Shown here in pieces: positions 41,965-51,448 of a DNA stretch of 64,000 nucleotides. The stretch is from Bradyrhizobium sp. GTDB taxonomy: Bacteria; Pseudomonadota; Alphaproteobacteria; Rhizobiales; Xanthobacteraceae. Both the position numbers and the translations under genes were made by a program. Below the pieces are notes generated by a model that saw only the letters and a list, made by a program, of their open reading frames with translations, did not search any database and was not told the origin of the DNA. The stretch lies in NCBI RefSeq assembly GCF_016213215.1, contig NZ_JACRAW010000077.1, forward strand, positions 1 to 64,000, given 5' to 3'. Within the stretch, counting starts at the first letter, position 1, and the number at the start of each line of letters is the position of its first letter.

Positions 41965-43650
41965 ATGGAGACCGACATGAGGAAGCGTCGCTTTCGCGCC
42001 GCCGCCGTTCAGACGCTCGCGCGTCTGGGAGACTATGACCACAACATCGCTCTCGCAACGGCCTACGTCGAGGATGCCGTGAGGCAGGGCGCCGAACTGA
42101 TCGTGTTTCCGGAGTGCATGGACACCGGCTACCTGTTTGACTCGCCCGAGCATTGTCGCGCGCTTGCCGAGACCGTGACCGACGGTCCTTTCGTCAAGGC
42201 TTTGGCGGCGCTTGCCAGGAAACATTCGGTCTACATCGCGAGCGGCGTGACCGAGTGGGATCCGGTCAAGCAGAAGATCTTCAACACCGGCGTGATGTTT
42301 GACCGCAAGGGCGAACTGGCCTGCCACTATCACAAGCAGTTCCTGGCTACGCACGACCAGAACTGGTTCAGCTTCGGTGAGCGGGGCTGCCCGGTGGTCG
42401 AAACGGATCTAGGCCGGATCGGGTTGTTGATTTGCTTCGACGGGCGCATCCCCGAGATTTTCCGCTCGATGACCATGCAGGGCGCGGAAGTGATCGTCGA
42501 CATGGCAAACTTCTTCGCCATGGATCAGGCCGACATGTGGGGACCGGCCCGCAGCTACGAGAACGGGGTTTGGCTCGTGGCCGCGACGAAGGCGGGCTAT
42601 GAGCGATCGATCTACTATCCGGGCGGCAGCATGATCGTGGATCCCAAGGGGCGCGTCATGTCGAAGGTGCCGTACGACACGCACGGCTTGGCCGTAGCCG
42701 ACATCGATCTGGAAGCCGCGTCCGACAAATCGATCTACGCCGCCAATGACAAGATCGCAGACCGTCGTCCGGATACCTACGGAATCATGGCCCTTCCTTA
42801 TGAAAAGACGCCGGTCTGCAAGAGTGCGGAGAAGCCGCTCGTGCCCGCCCGGTCGGTCGCAAAAGTTGCGGCCATCCAGATGCACGTGACGAAGGAGGGG
42901 TCTTCGAAGGATGTGCTCGAGATGGTGGACCATACGGCGAAGCTCGGCGCTCAGGTCCTGCTGCTTCCGGAATACGCCTTCTGTCCGTCGTCGATCCCCA
43001 ATGCCGCCGAGGCGGAGGCGCTGGCCGAGCGGACGCCCGCCTTGCTGGGTGAGGTCGCTTCGATAGCTTCGAAATACCGGTGTCTGATTGCGGTACCCAG
43101 CGTCGAGCGCGCAGCCGCCGGCCTGTACGTGACGACGTTCCTCATCGGTCCGGAGGGGACGGAGGTGGGGCGTTATCGCAAGACACATCTGACGGCCGAA
43201 GACCGCAAATGGGCGAAGGCTGGCGACACCTATCCGGTGTTCGAGACCCCGTTCGGCCGGCTCGGGGTGATGTCGGGCTATGACGCTGTTTTTCCCGAGA
43301 CCTCGCGGTGTCTGGGAATTGCCGGTGCCGACATCATCCTGTGGCCCGCCTCGTTGCGGGAGCCATTCGAGCGGGAGCTGCTGGCCGTTCCGCGGGCCGA
43401 GGACAACCGGGTTGCGGTCGTTCTCGCGAACCGCGTCGATTCGCCTTATCCGGGCGGAAGCCTCGTGATTCCCCCGAATGGTTTTCCGCTCTGGGATATC
43501 AATGTCGTCGCCCCGCGCTCGCTCAAGCTGGGTGCGGTCATGCCCAGGCACATCGACCTGGCGGTCTGCCGTCAGAAGCTGATGATTCCCAAGGTCGACA
43601 TGTTCGCGAACCGCCTGGTCGAGACTTACGCGCCGATTATTGCCGCCTGA
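41965..43650 (+). CDS. tandem-domain nitrilase superfamily protein, second domain inactive
   Basis: The 561-residue protein contains two carbon-nitrogen hydrolase domains. The first (about 8-280) has the complete Glu50 (VFPEC), Lys124 (CHYHKQF), Cys157 (LLICFDGR) triad. The second (about 298-555) keeps Glu336 (LLPEYAF) and Lys406 (RYRKTHL) but has Gly438 where the nucleophile should be (GVMSGYD). Standard members have one domain of about 270-330 residues, so this is a fusion or internal duplication with a pseudo-enzyme half. It probably hydrolyses the compound imported by the adjacent transporter. Confidence 0.88.
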   Translation: METDMRKRRFRAAAVQTLARLGDYDHNIALATAYVEDAVRQGAELIVFPECMDTGYLFDSPEHCRALAETVTDGPFVKALAALARKHSVYIASGVTEWDPVKQKIFNTGVMFDRKGELACHYHKQFLATHDQNWFSFGERGCPVVETDLGRIGLLICFDGRIPEIFRSMTMQGAEVIVDMANFFAMDQADMWGPARSYENGVWLVAATKAGYERSIYYPGGSMIVDPKGRVMSKVPYDTHGLAVADIDLEAASDKSIYAANDKIADRRPDTYGIMALPYEKTPVCKSAEKPLVPARSVAKVAAIQMHVTKEGSSKDVLEMVDHTAKLGAQVLLLPEYAFCPSSIPNAAEAEALAERTPALLGEVASIASKYRCLIAVPSVERAAAGLYVTTFLIGPEGTEVGRYRKTHLTAEDRKWAKAGDTYPVFETPFGRLGVMSGYDAVFPETSRCLGIAGADIILWPASLREPFERELLAVPRAEDNRVAVVLANRVDSPYPGGSLVIPPNGFPLWDINVVAPRSLKLGAVMPRHIDLAVCRQKLMIPKVDMFANRLVETYAPIIAA

Positions 43651-43728
43651 CGGTTGCCGTCTGCGCCGAATTGCCGGAGACTGGCCGCATTGCATCGAGA
43701 AGCCGTACGGCAGGTTGGGAAGGTTGCG

Positions 43729-44658
43729 GTGGCAAAGGCAGGGCGTCCGCTGCGATACAACTGGGATGACATCGTATACTTTCTGGAGGTGGCCCGAACG
43801 CGCAACCTTGTTCGGGCCGGCCAGAAGCTCAAGGTCGATCACACCACAGTCAGCCGGCGCGTCAGGGAGCTGGAGCGCAGCCTCGGCACGACGCTCTTCA
43901 AACGAAGCAAGGCCGGCTTTTCCCTGACCGAGGCGGGTTTGCGACTTCTCCAGTACGCCGAGGGCATGGAGAGTCAGGCGAACGCCATCGCAGCAAGTGT
44001 TGCCGGCAGCGAGGGAGCGAATGCCGCCGGCGCGGTGCGGATCGCCAGCATGGAGGGAATCGGCAGCATGTACCTGACGCGGTGCATGGCCGACTTTCAC
44101 CGGATTTATCCTTCCATTCAGGTCGAGCTGATCACGGATACGCGTCTGCTCGACATGACGCGGCGCGAAGCCGATGTCTTCGTCTCCTTTTTCAAACCGC
44201 AGGGGAGGCGACTGACGGTGAAGAAGGTAGGTGAGTTCCGCATCTTCCTGTACGCGTCCCGCGCCTATCTCAAGACGCACCAAAACCCCGCCAACCTGAA
44301 AGAGCTTGAACCTCACGACTTCATCGATTTCATCGACGAACTCATCCACATCAAGGAGAACCGATGGCTCTCCGACATCCTGCGTCCGCCGCACGTGGTG
44401 TTCCGTAGCACCAGCCTGGTTTCCCAGTTCATGGCTGTTTCGAGCGGCGTCGGCATCGCGATGCTTCCGTCGTTCGTGGCGGCCCAGAACAAGGATCTGC
44501 GGCCGGTGCTTCCCAGTTACTTTTCCGTTCGCGACATCTGGCTGTCGATCCATGAGGATCTGCTGCATATCGCGCGGATCAAGGCCGTGATGAGCTACCT
44601 CGAGAAGCGCATCGCCTCGGACAAAGCCCTCCTGATGTCCCCGGTATGGCGCGACTGA
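43729..44658 (+). CDS. LysR-family transcriptional regulator
   Basis: The 309-residue protein from GTG 43,729 (GGGAAGG six bases upstream) has an N-terminal HTH with FLEVARTRNLVRAGQKLKVD, HTTVSRRVRELERSLGTTLF and a LysR effector domain. It is the last gene of the transporter/nitrilase cluster and read in the same direction, and may bind the inverted repeat at 39,156. Confidence 0.9.
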   Translation: MAKAGRPLRYNWDDIVYFLEVARTRNLVRAGQKLKVDHTTVSRRVRELERSLGTTLFKRSKAGFSLTEAGLRLLQYAEGMESQANAIAASVAGSEGANAAGAVRIASMEGIGSMYLTRCMADFHRIYPSIQVELITDTRLLDMTRREADVFVSFFKPQGRRLTVKKVGEFRIFLYASRAYLKTHQNPANLKELEPHDFIDFIDELIHIKENRWLSDILRPPHVVFRSTSLVSQFMAVSSGVGIAMLPSFVAAQNKDLRPVLPSYFSVRDIWLSIHEDLLHIARIKAVMSYLEKRIASDKALLMSPVWRD

Positions 44659-44682
44659 ACGGGCAGGCGGACGCCCGGGGTG

Positions 44683-45357
44683 ATGGAAACCATGGCCCAC
44701 TATCTCGGCCTGGATGGATTTCGCGGCGGCTGGGTTGCGGCGTTCATCGACGATGACGGCCGTCATGGTTTCGACTATTCGCCTCACCTGGGCCGGCTGC
44801 TGTCGATGCCTTACGAGCGGGCGATGATCGACATGCCGATCGGGCTGAAGACGTCCGGCCACCGCAACTGCGACCTCGCCGCGCGCGAGCTGGTCGGTGC
44901 CTCCGTCTTCCTCGGCGCGCGCCGCAATATGTGCGAGTTTCCCGACCAGCGGTCTGCCAATCGTTATTATTGGCAGCACGAGGGGCCGGGCACCGGCGTG
45001 TCCTGCCAGCTCTGGAACATCAGGGACAAGATCCGGGAAGTCAACGCCTTCATCACACCGGAAGCCCAGGCAATGATCGGCGAGGCTCATCCGGAGCTGA
45101 TCTTCCGCAATCTCGCGGGCGGCGCGCGCCTGGACGGCAAGAAGTCGGCGCGCGGCCGCGACCAGCGCGTCAGGCTGCTGGAAGGCCGCGGCTTCGTCCG
45201 GCTTGCGAAATGGCTGACGCATCGCTTCGGCACCGGGATCGGATGCGACGACCTGATTGATGCCTGCGCGTGTGCCGTCGCCGCGCGCGACAGCACGGCG
45301 CGTCTCGGCGGCGATGAAACCGATCCCCGCGGCCTGCGAATGGAGATCAACTATTGA
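44683..45357 (+). CDS. DUF429 family protein
   Basis: The 224-residue protein matches DUF429: GLDGFRGGWVAAFID near the start, MIDMPIGLKTSG, CDLAARELVG and GEAHPELIFRNLAG, with the acidic CDDLIDACACAVAA near the end. The acidic residues suggest an RNase H-like nuclease fold, but the activity is unproven. A GTG lies one codon upstream. Confidence 0.8.
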   Translation: METMAHYLGLDGFRGGWVAAFIDDDGRHGFDYSPHLGRLLSMPYERAMIDMPIGLKTSGHRNCDLAARELVGASVFLGARRNMCEFPDQRSANRYYWQHEGPGTGVSCQLWNIRDKIREVNAFITPEAQAMIGEAHPELIFRNLAGGARLDGKKSARGRDQRVRLLEGRGFVRLAKWLTHRFGTGIGCDDLIDACACAVAARDSTARLGGDETDPRGLRMEINY

Positions 45358-45537
45358 GAGCGGCGAGGCTGGCCGCGGCGGCGCCTTGCCCGACCTGTCC
45401 GGTTGTTCGGGCCATCAAGACCGGCTAGAGAAGCGTCCTTGCGGCCGTATCGCGCCGCCCGCCAGGGCGGAGCCGGATCGCTCAAAGGGCAGTCGAGACG
45501 CTAAGGTCAGTAGCCAAGGTCAGTAAAGGAGGGGCGT

Positions 45538-46902
45538 GTGAGCGACACCATCAAGTATCAACTGGACGAAAACAGAATTCCGAAAGCCTGGTACAACATC
45601 CAGGCCGATCTGCCGAAACCGCTCCCGCCCGTCCTGCACCCCGGCACCAGGCAGCCGATCGGTCCCGACGATCTGTCGCAGTTGTTCCCGATGGCGTTGA
45701 TCATGCAGGAGGTGACGACCGAGCGCGACATCGAGATCCCCGAGCCGGTGCGCGAAATCTATCGCATGTGGCGGCCGACGCCGCTGTTCCGCGCGCGGGC
45801 GCTGGAGAAGAAGCTCGGGACGCCGGCCAAGATCTTCTACAAGTACGAGGGCGTCAGCCCGGCCGGCTCGCACAAGCCGAACACCGCCATCCCGCAGGCC
45901 TTCTACAACAAGCAGGAAGGCGTCAAGCGCCTGTCGACCGAGACCGGCGCCGGCCAGTGGGGCTCCTCGCTGGCGCTCGCGGGCTCCCTGTTCGGCCTCG
46001 AAGTCACCGTCTACCAGGTGCGAGTGTCCTACGATCAGAAGCCGTACCGGCGCGCGCTGATGGAGACCTACGGCGCCAACTGCCTGCCGTCGCCCTCCAA
46101 CACCACGGACTACGGACGCAAGGTGCTGGCCGAACGCCCCGATCATCCGGGCTCGCTCGGAATCGCCATCTCGGAAGCCGTCGAGATCGCGGCCAAGGAT
46201 CCGCAGACCAAGTACGCGCTCGGCTCCGTGCTCAATCACGTGCTGCTGCACCAGAGCGTCATCGGCATCGAGGCGATGGAGCAGCTTGCCATGGCGGACG
46301 CCTGGCCTGATGTCGTCATCGGCTGCGCCGGCGGCGGCTCGAACTTCGCCGGCATTGCCTTCCCGTTCATCGGCCGCGGCTTGCAGGGCAAGGCGAAGAA
46401 GCCGCGTATCGTCGCGGTCGAGCCGGCCGCCTGTCCGTCGCTGACGCGCGGCAAGTATGCCTACGACTTCGGCGACACCGGCCAGATGACGCCGCTGGTC
46501 AAGATGCACACGCTCGGCTCCGGCTTCACGCCGCCCGGCTTCCACGCCGGCGGCCTGCGCTATCACGGCATGTCGGCGCTGGTCTCGCACCTGAAGGAGC
46601 TCGGCGAGATCGAGGCGGTCGCCTATCAGCAGCGCGGCTGCTTCGACGCGGCGGTGGACTTCGCCCGCTGCGAGGGCATCGTGCCGGCGCCGGAATCGAC
46701 GCACGCGGTGAAGGCCGCGGTCGAGGAAGCGCTGCGCTGCAAGCGCGAGGGCAGGGCCGAGACCATCCTGTTCAATCTGTCGGGCCACGGCCATTTCGAC
46801 ATGGCCGCCTACATCGACTACTTCTCCGGCAAGCTGCAGGACGTCACCTACGACGAAGGCGACCTCGCCAGGGCCATGGCCGCATTGCCCGAGGTGGCGT
46901 GA
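45538..46902 (+). CDS. trpB2: tryptophan synthase beta chain-like PLP enzyme, TrpB2 type
   Basis: The 454-residue protein begins at GTG behind AAAGGAGGGG. It carries the TrpB2 features: WYNIQADLP, RPTPLFRARALE, the PLP-binding Lys in SPAGSHKPNTA, TGAGQWGSSLA and the phosphate loop CAGGGSNFAG. TrpB2 enzymes convert indole or phosphoserine with serine to tryptophan and often act without a TrpA partner. No trpA is nearby. Confidence 0.92.
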   Translation: MSDTIKYQLDENRIPKAWYNIQADLPKPLPPVLHPGTRQPIGPDDLSQLFPMALIMQEVTTERDIEIPEPVREIYRMWRPTPLFRARALEKKLGTPAKIFYKYEGVSPAGSHKPNTAIPQAFYNKQEGVKRLSTETGAGQWGSSLALAGSLFGLEVTVYQVRVSYDQKPYRRALMETYGANCLPSPSNTTDYGRKVLAERPDHPGSLGIAISEAVEIAAKDPQTKYALGSVLNHVLLHQSVIGIEAMEQLAMADAWPDVVIGCAGGGSNFAGIAFPFIGRGLQGKAKKPRIVAVEPAACPSLTRGKYAYDFGDTGQMTPLVKMHTLGSGFTPPGFHAGGLRYHGMSALVSHLKELGEIEAVAYQQRGCFDAAVDFARCEGIVPAPESTHAVKAAVEEALRCKREGRAETILFNLSGHGHFDMAAYIDYFSGKLQDVTYDEGDLARAMAALPEVA

Positions 46903-46937
46903 ACGCACAGTCGAAGCAAGTCTCACCTATCTTCGCG

Positions 46938-46976
46938 GGACCGCCCTCCGACAGGAGTGGCGGTCCTTGGTTTTTG
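46938..46976 (+). terminator. intrinsic terminator after trpB2
   Basis: GGACCGCC and GGCGGTCC form a perfect 8-bp stem, followed by TTGGTTTTTG, 35 bases after the trpB2 stop. Confidence 0.8.
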
Positions 46977-46979
46977 AAG

Positions 46980-47215
46980 CACACCGTCGTTCCGGGCTGC
47001 GTGCGCAGCACGCGAGACCCGGAATTCATCGGGCCGCATGCTCGGTGGCGAAATGGATTCCGGGCTCGCGCTTCGCGCGCCTTGGAATGACGAGGAAGTT
47101 GCGGTCGCGTCTGCTCCCGAACGCAGGAAGTGTAGCCCGGATGAGCGAAGTGACATCCGGGTTTTTGTTTCGGTCCCCGCACGTCGCTGCGCTCATGCGG
47201 GCTACTCGCTGACGC
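46980..47215. repeat. two palindromic repeat families
   Basis: A GTTCCGGGCTGCG...ATTCCGGGCTCGC element (46,988-47,095) is followed by GTAGCCCGGATGAGCG...TCATGCGGGCTAC (47,131-47,215). A third partial copy extends to about 47,330. These occupy most of the 46,903-47,529 gap. Confidence 0.7.
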
Positions 47216-47529
47216 GTCGCGCGGAATGACGGGTGGAGAGAACGAGGCGCGGATGAGCGACTTGTCCGCCGCAGCTCGAAGAGCGAAGCGGAAAGCGATA
47301 TCCGGGTTTTCATTTTCCGAATCCCGTATGTCGCGGAACCTTTCATCGCGCGGCGCGCGTCGGCTTGCGAACATCGAGTTCCATCCGTGGAACCCACGTG
47401 TTTGCAAAGCAGCAACACTCGTACATTTGACTGATGCAACGCTTGCTGAATCAACAAAATCGGCGCACAGGATTGCGTACTGCTTGCAGTGTTGATCCGG
47501 TCAATGTCGATCCGGGCGCGGGATTCAAG

Positions 47530-48423
47530 ATGGCTGGTGTTGCATTCAAGGGACGGCTGATCGCGCTGTCCATCGCTCTCGTCGCCGCGGGTGGCGCCGC
47601 GCTTGCGGTCGGTTACAATTATCTTCGGCCTGCTGCGAAGGTTGAAGTGATGGCGCTGGGCGAGGTGCCGCCGGCCGCAAAGGATCCAGCCCCCGCGTCA
47701 TCTCAAGCGCCCGCTGCATCGCCCGCCCAACAGGAAATCAACACCGCGCTTGCGACGGCAAAGAACGAGGCAGCTGCGGCGCTGTCCGATCTCGTCGCCT
47801 CGCCAACGCCTGCGCCCGCCGCCGGCTCCGGCCCCGCGTTCGACCTCGCCCGCGTCGAGGAGACGGGCGAAGCGGTCATCGCGGGCAGGGCCGCGCCGGG
47901 CGCGACCGTGGAGCTGTTGCGCGAAGGCAAGACGCTCGACCAGGTCGTCGCCGACGCGTCCGGTCAGTTCGTCATGGTGTCGCGCCTTCCCGCGGGCAAG
48001 TACGACCTGACGCTGCGGTCGAAGGCATCGGACGGCACGGTCGCGCTGTCGACGAAGGGCGTGCCGGTGGCGTTGAACGAAGTCGCCTCGAGCCCCGCGG
48101 CGCCATCGCGCGCCGATGCCGCGCCGGCGGGCAAGCAGCTCGCCGCTGCCTCGCCGCCTTCGCAAGCGCGCGCTGCCGCGCCCGCATCGGATGCCGCTCC
48201 GGCCTCGCCCAAGCTGGCGGCAGCGGACACCACGGGTGCGATCGACGGCAAGTCCTCGACAAAGATCGTATCGCGCGGCGACAGCCTGTGGCGCATCAGC
48301 CGGCTCACCTACGGCGACGGCAACAGATACGCGATCATCTACAAGGCCAACCGCGGCCTGATCCGCGATCCCAACCGCATCTATCCCGGGCAGACATTCG
48401 TGCTGCCGACGAAGGAGCGGTGA
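47530..48423 (+). CDS. LysM-domain membrane-anchored protein
   Basis: The 297-residue protein has one N-terminal membrane helix (about 8-30), a long Ala/Pro-rich linker, a BON/Ig-like central part (AVIAGRAAPGATVELL) and a C-terminal LysM domain (SRGDSLWRISRLTYGDGNRY...IYPGQTFVLP) that binds peptidoglycan. ATG 47,530 is chosen because the upstream extension is not hydrophobic-signal-like. A cell-wall role is inferred. Confidence 0.85.
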   Translation: MAGVAFKGRLIALSIALVAAGGAALAVGYNYLRPAAKVEVMALGEVPPAAKDPAPASSQAPAASPAQQEINTALATAKNEAAAALSDLVASPTPAPAAGSGPAFDLARVEETGEAVIAGRAAPGATVELLREGKTLDQVVADASGQFVMVSRLPAGKYDLTLRSKASDGTVALSTKGVPVALNEVASSPAAPSRADAAPAGKQLAAASPPSQARAAAPASDAAPASPKLAAADTTGAIDGKSSTKIVSRGDSLWRISRLTYGDGNRYAIIYKANRGLIRDPNRIYPGQTFVLPTKER

Positions 48424-48583
48424 GGGGCAGGCGCGGCTCGCGAGGACGGTTTGGCGTTCGTCGCGCCGCAGGCCAATGGCTCGCTGCCTTCAACTCGCTG
48501 CATGAATTGAGCGGCCGATCGGGACAAGAAGCCGCAAGCGGGTGTAGGCTCATCGCGCGAGGGACGCCCCGCAAGAGTTCGCG

Positions 48584-49339
48584 ATGACCCCGGAACCCGC
48601 TTCCCTTTGTCTCGGCTGCTGGCAGAACCTGCATCTGCCGATCCCGTTGCGCGGCCCGTGGTCGGCGCCGTTCCGCGTGTTCGGCATTCGCCCGAGCCGG
48701 ATGAACCCGAACACGTGCACGATCTGCGAGATGGCCTTCTCGAAGATCATGAAGGCGCGCGCCGTGACCATCGACGCCACCGTGATGTTCGCCGACCTGC
48801 GCGGCTATACGGCCCTGACCGAGATGATCGATCACGAGGCGCTGAGCTCGGTGCTCGGCGCGTTCTACGACGACTGCGCGGCGGCGATCTGGCGCTATGA
48901 CGGCATCCTGAACAAGACCATCGGCGATGCGGTGCTCGCCATCTTCAATTTCCCGGTGCACCAGAGCGACCACGCGCTGCAGGCCGTGATGGCGGCGCGC
49001 GAGATCCAGCACAGCTTCACCGGCAGGCAGGCGGAATTGCTCCGCGCCATCGGCCGAAGCGATATCGAACTCGGCATCGGCATCGGTATCGACAGCGGCG
49101 AGACCAATTTCGGCGAGTTCGGCCATTCGCACCGCGACCTCACCGCGATCGGCACCGTCGTCAACCGCGCCTCGCGCGTCCAGGGCGCCGCCAAAGCGGG
49201 CCAGATCCTGGTGACTCAGGCGGTGCGCGACCGCGCCAGCGACATAATCCCCGGCCTCGGATCCGACTACGCGCTCAAGGGCTTCGCCGAACCGCTGACG
49301 CTCTACACCCTGGAAGCGAAGATGCCTGTCGCATCGTGA
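48584..49339 (+). CDS. class III adenylate/guanylate cyclase
   Basis: The 251-residue soluble protein has a cyclase catalytic domain (about 60-245) with metal Asp motifs VMFADLRGYTAL and KTIGDAVLAIFN, and GTVVNRASRVQG. The N terminus has two CxxC pairs (CLGC and CTIC), a probable zinc ribbon or redox element in place of the usual sensor domain. Substrate residues were not assigned, so ATP or GTP use is open. Confidence 0.85.
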   Translation: MTPEPASLCLGCWQNLHLPIPLRGPWSAPFRVFGIRPSRMNPNTCTICEMAFSKIMKARAVTIDATVMFADLRGYTALTEMIDHEALSSVLGAFYDDCAAAIWRYDGILNKTIGDAVLAIFNFPVHQSDHALQAVMAAREIQHSFTGRQAELLRAIGRSDIELGIGIGIDSGETNFGEFGHSHRDLTAIGTVVNRASRVQGAAKAGQILVTQAVRDRASDIIPGLGSDYALKGFAEPLTLYTLEAKMPVAS

Positions 49340-49461
49340 CGCTTCGTCTCCCTCTCCCGCGCTTGCGGGGGAGACGAGCGAAGCTCGCTCTCGGAGGGCC
49401 GGGGTGGGGGCTCTCTCCGCGAATGCGGTGACAGTTACCGACACGCCCAACCATCCCCATC

Positions 49462-49612
49462 GTCATTCCGGGATGGCCCAAAGGGCCAGGCCCGGAATCC
49501 ATAACCCCAGGCTTGGGTTGCCTTGCATCGCTGTGGCCCGAGTTTTCGCCGCAACACCATCCTGTGGTTATGGATTCCGGGCCTGCGTGCTGCGCACGCA
49601 TCCCGGAATGAC
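49462..49612. repeat. CATTCCGGGATG palindromic repeat
   Basis: TCATTCCGGGATG...GGCCCGGAATCCATAACC is mirrored by GGTTATGGATTCCGGGCC...CATCCCGGAATGA. It fills the 49,340-49,797 gap, which otherwise shows nothing coding. Confidence 0.8.
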
Positions 49613-49797
49613 GACGAGGGGAGGCGCTATGCGGTGCTCCTTGGCAGCACCTGCACCACGCCAAACGTCAGCCCCATTGACCCATCCCACATCTGAGCAA
49701 GCCCGAAAGAATTAACACAAGCTAATGCAACTCAAGTGCAAGTCGTGCGCAATCAGGATCACCCGGCAAACAAGATCCGGGATCGGAGAGCGCCCAC

Positions 49798-49986
49798 ATG
49801 CCTGCCGTTGCACCGAAGAAACGCTTCGCAATTCTCTTGGCCCTCGTTCCGGTCTGCAGCGCGGTGCTGGTGTTCACCTACGCTTATCTCCGCGGCCCAC
49901 CGCCGGTCGAAATGTCGACCCTGCGCCAGGCCCCGGCGGGGGTGCCGGATGCGGGCTCAGCGAGCACGCCATCGCCCGTTCGGTAA
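49798..49986 (+). CDS. possible small single-pass membrane protein
   Basis: This 62-residue frame has a basic start (MPAVAPKKR), one hydrophobic helix (about 10-31) and a Pro/Ser-rich tail. The start resembles pilus or Flp-linked small proteins, but without a recognised family the call is tentative. Confidence 0.4.
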   Translation: MPAVAPKKRFAILLALVPVCSAVLVFTYAYLRGPPPVEMSTLRQAPAGVPDAGSASTPSPVR

Positions 49987-50043
49987 AAAATCGGGTGTCG
50001 CGCACCGGGGCGTCCGAGGTCTTCGCTCGGAGGCTCGCGCATC

Positions 50044-51020
50044 CTATTCCCACCCAGCTGCCAGCGCTTCTGCTTGCCGGATGACCAAATCGACAGCAGC
50101 TTTCTGGAGATCCGGCGGATATCCGTATCGAGCGAGCAGCTTCCGCACCTCGATCCGCATCTTTGCCCTGACGCTCTCCTTCCGCGTCCAATCGATTGTT
50201 GCCGAGTTGCGGATCGTCTTCGATAGCAGCTGAGCCAAAATTCGTAGCTGCTCGTGGGCCATGAGCTCCTTTGCCGAGCCATTCTCAGCCAGTGCATCGT
50301 AGAAGGCCAGTTCCTCATTGCTGAGCCCCAATTCGGCGCTTCTGGAATTCGCGGCGGTGATGTCCTTGGCGAGGGCGAGCAACTCCTCAATCACCTGAAC
50401 ACTGTCGACCGCCCGGTTGTGGTACCGACGAAGAGTATCGTCCAGGCGATCGCTCAGTTTAGTGGCTTCCACGATGTTCGATCGCGAACGTGCGTTGATT
50501 TCATCTGCTAGAAGCCGTCGCAGCGTTTCGACGGCGAGGTTCTTTTCCTTGACCTGCCCGACCTCGGCCAGGAACTCGTCTGAGAGGATCGAAAGATCCG
50601 GTTGGTCGAGCCCTGCTGACTTGAATACGTCAAGGATGCCATCCGCCATCACGGCGCGGGAAAGCAGTTGCCGAATATCACGCTCGATGTTCTCGCGGCC
50701 TCTACCCGCTCCGGCTGTGTACTTTACCAGATTGGCTCGTATCGCGGCCATCAGTGCAATCTCGTCTCGCCGCTCAGTGACGCGCTCGTCGCCGGCACTC
50801 AGCGCGTAGGCAACCTCCAGCTTGGTAGCAGCTTCGATGAAGTCCTCACGACGCCCATTGGCCAATATGTGTTCAAGACACTGCTTCAGGATCGTCAGCC
50901 GAGCAGCGGCCCCAGCCCCCGACGACCTCTTCGAAACGGGTCAGATTGATCTTGTTACGTTCGATAGCTGCTTCGTCACCTTCCGTCAGCTCCTCGGCCA
51001 GAGCGTCCAGCTCCGGGTGC
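50044..51020 (-). pseudogene. hsdR: remnant of type I restriction enzyme subunit R (C-terminal part)
   Basis: The intact leftward 273-residue frame (50,044-50,865) matches the helical C-terminal domain of HsdR: LSILSDEFLAEVGQ, NLAVETLRRLLADEI, RYHNRAVDSVQVIEEL, LGLSNEELAFYDALAENGSA, TIDWTRKESVRAKMR and LARYGYPPDLQKAA. A further piece (LAEELTEGDEAAIERNKINL) continues in another frame up to about 51,020, where it runs into the long dispersed repeat. The motor and nuclease domains and the other hsd genes are absent, so this is a decayed fragment. Confidence 0.8.
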
Positions 51021-51250
51021 GCGGAGCCGCCAATCCGCCGGATGACGGTGACAAAAAGGAATTCGTCGCCGGGGAGAGCACGAAGTAAGCCGTCAAGCCA
51101 CTGCGCAGGGAAGGCCGGGTTGTCTCGGCTACACCTGTATGCTCGTGTGCGGCTTCTTTGCGCAATTTGCACACGAGACCGCGGGTGCTAGCCGGCACCG
51201 GGTCTTCCCTGCGCCCTCTGCCTTGAAGCCTGCCTTGAAGAGGGTGAGGA
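51020..51250. repeat. long dispersed repeat, copy 3 (3' third)
   Basis: It shares the GCGCAGGGAAGGCCGGG arm (51,103-51,119) and the following bases with copies 1 and 2. The second arm is degenerate. A BIME half-palindrome follows at 51,335-51,372. It abuts the hsdR remnant. Confidence 0.75.
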
Positions 51251-51448
51251 GATTACCCACAACCCGGACGCATTGCGCCGCGGGACTACGAAAGCGCGTC
51301 TGGTGTTGAGAATTGGATCGAACGCAGCGACGACAGTCTGGATTGCTTCGTCGCTTGCGCTCCTCGCAATGAAGGTGCTGGGCATTGCGCCGCGAGAATG
51401 CGGACGCATATCTTCTGATCTGTTTGCTGCCTTGAGGGAGGGAACCCC

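Noticed and set aside
42409..45222. Leftward open frame of over 900 codons
   Set aside because: It is antisense to the nitrilase, LysR and DUF429 genes, all of which have clear family motifs.
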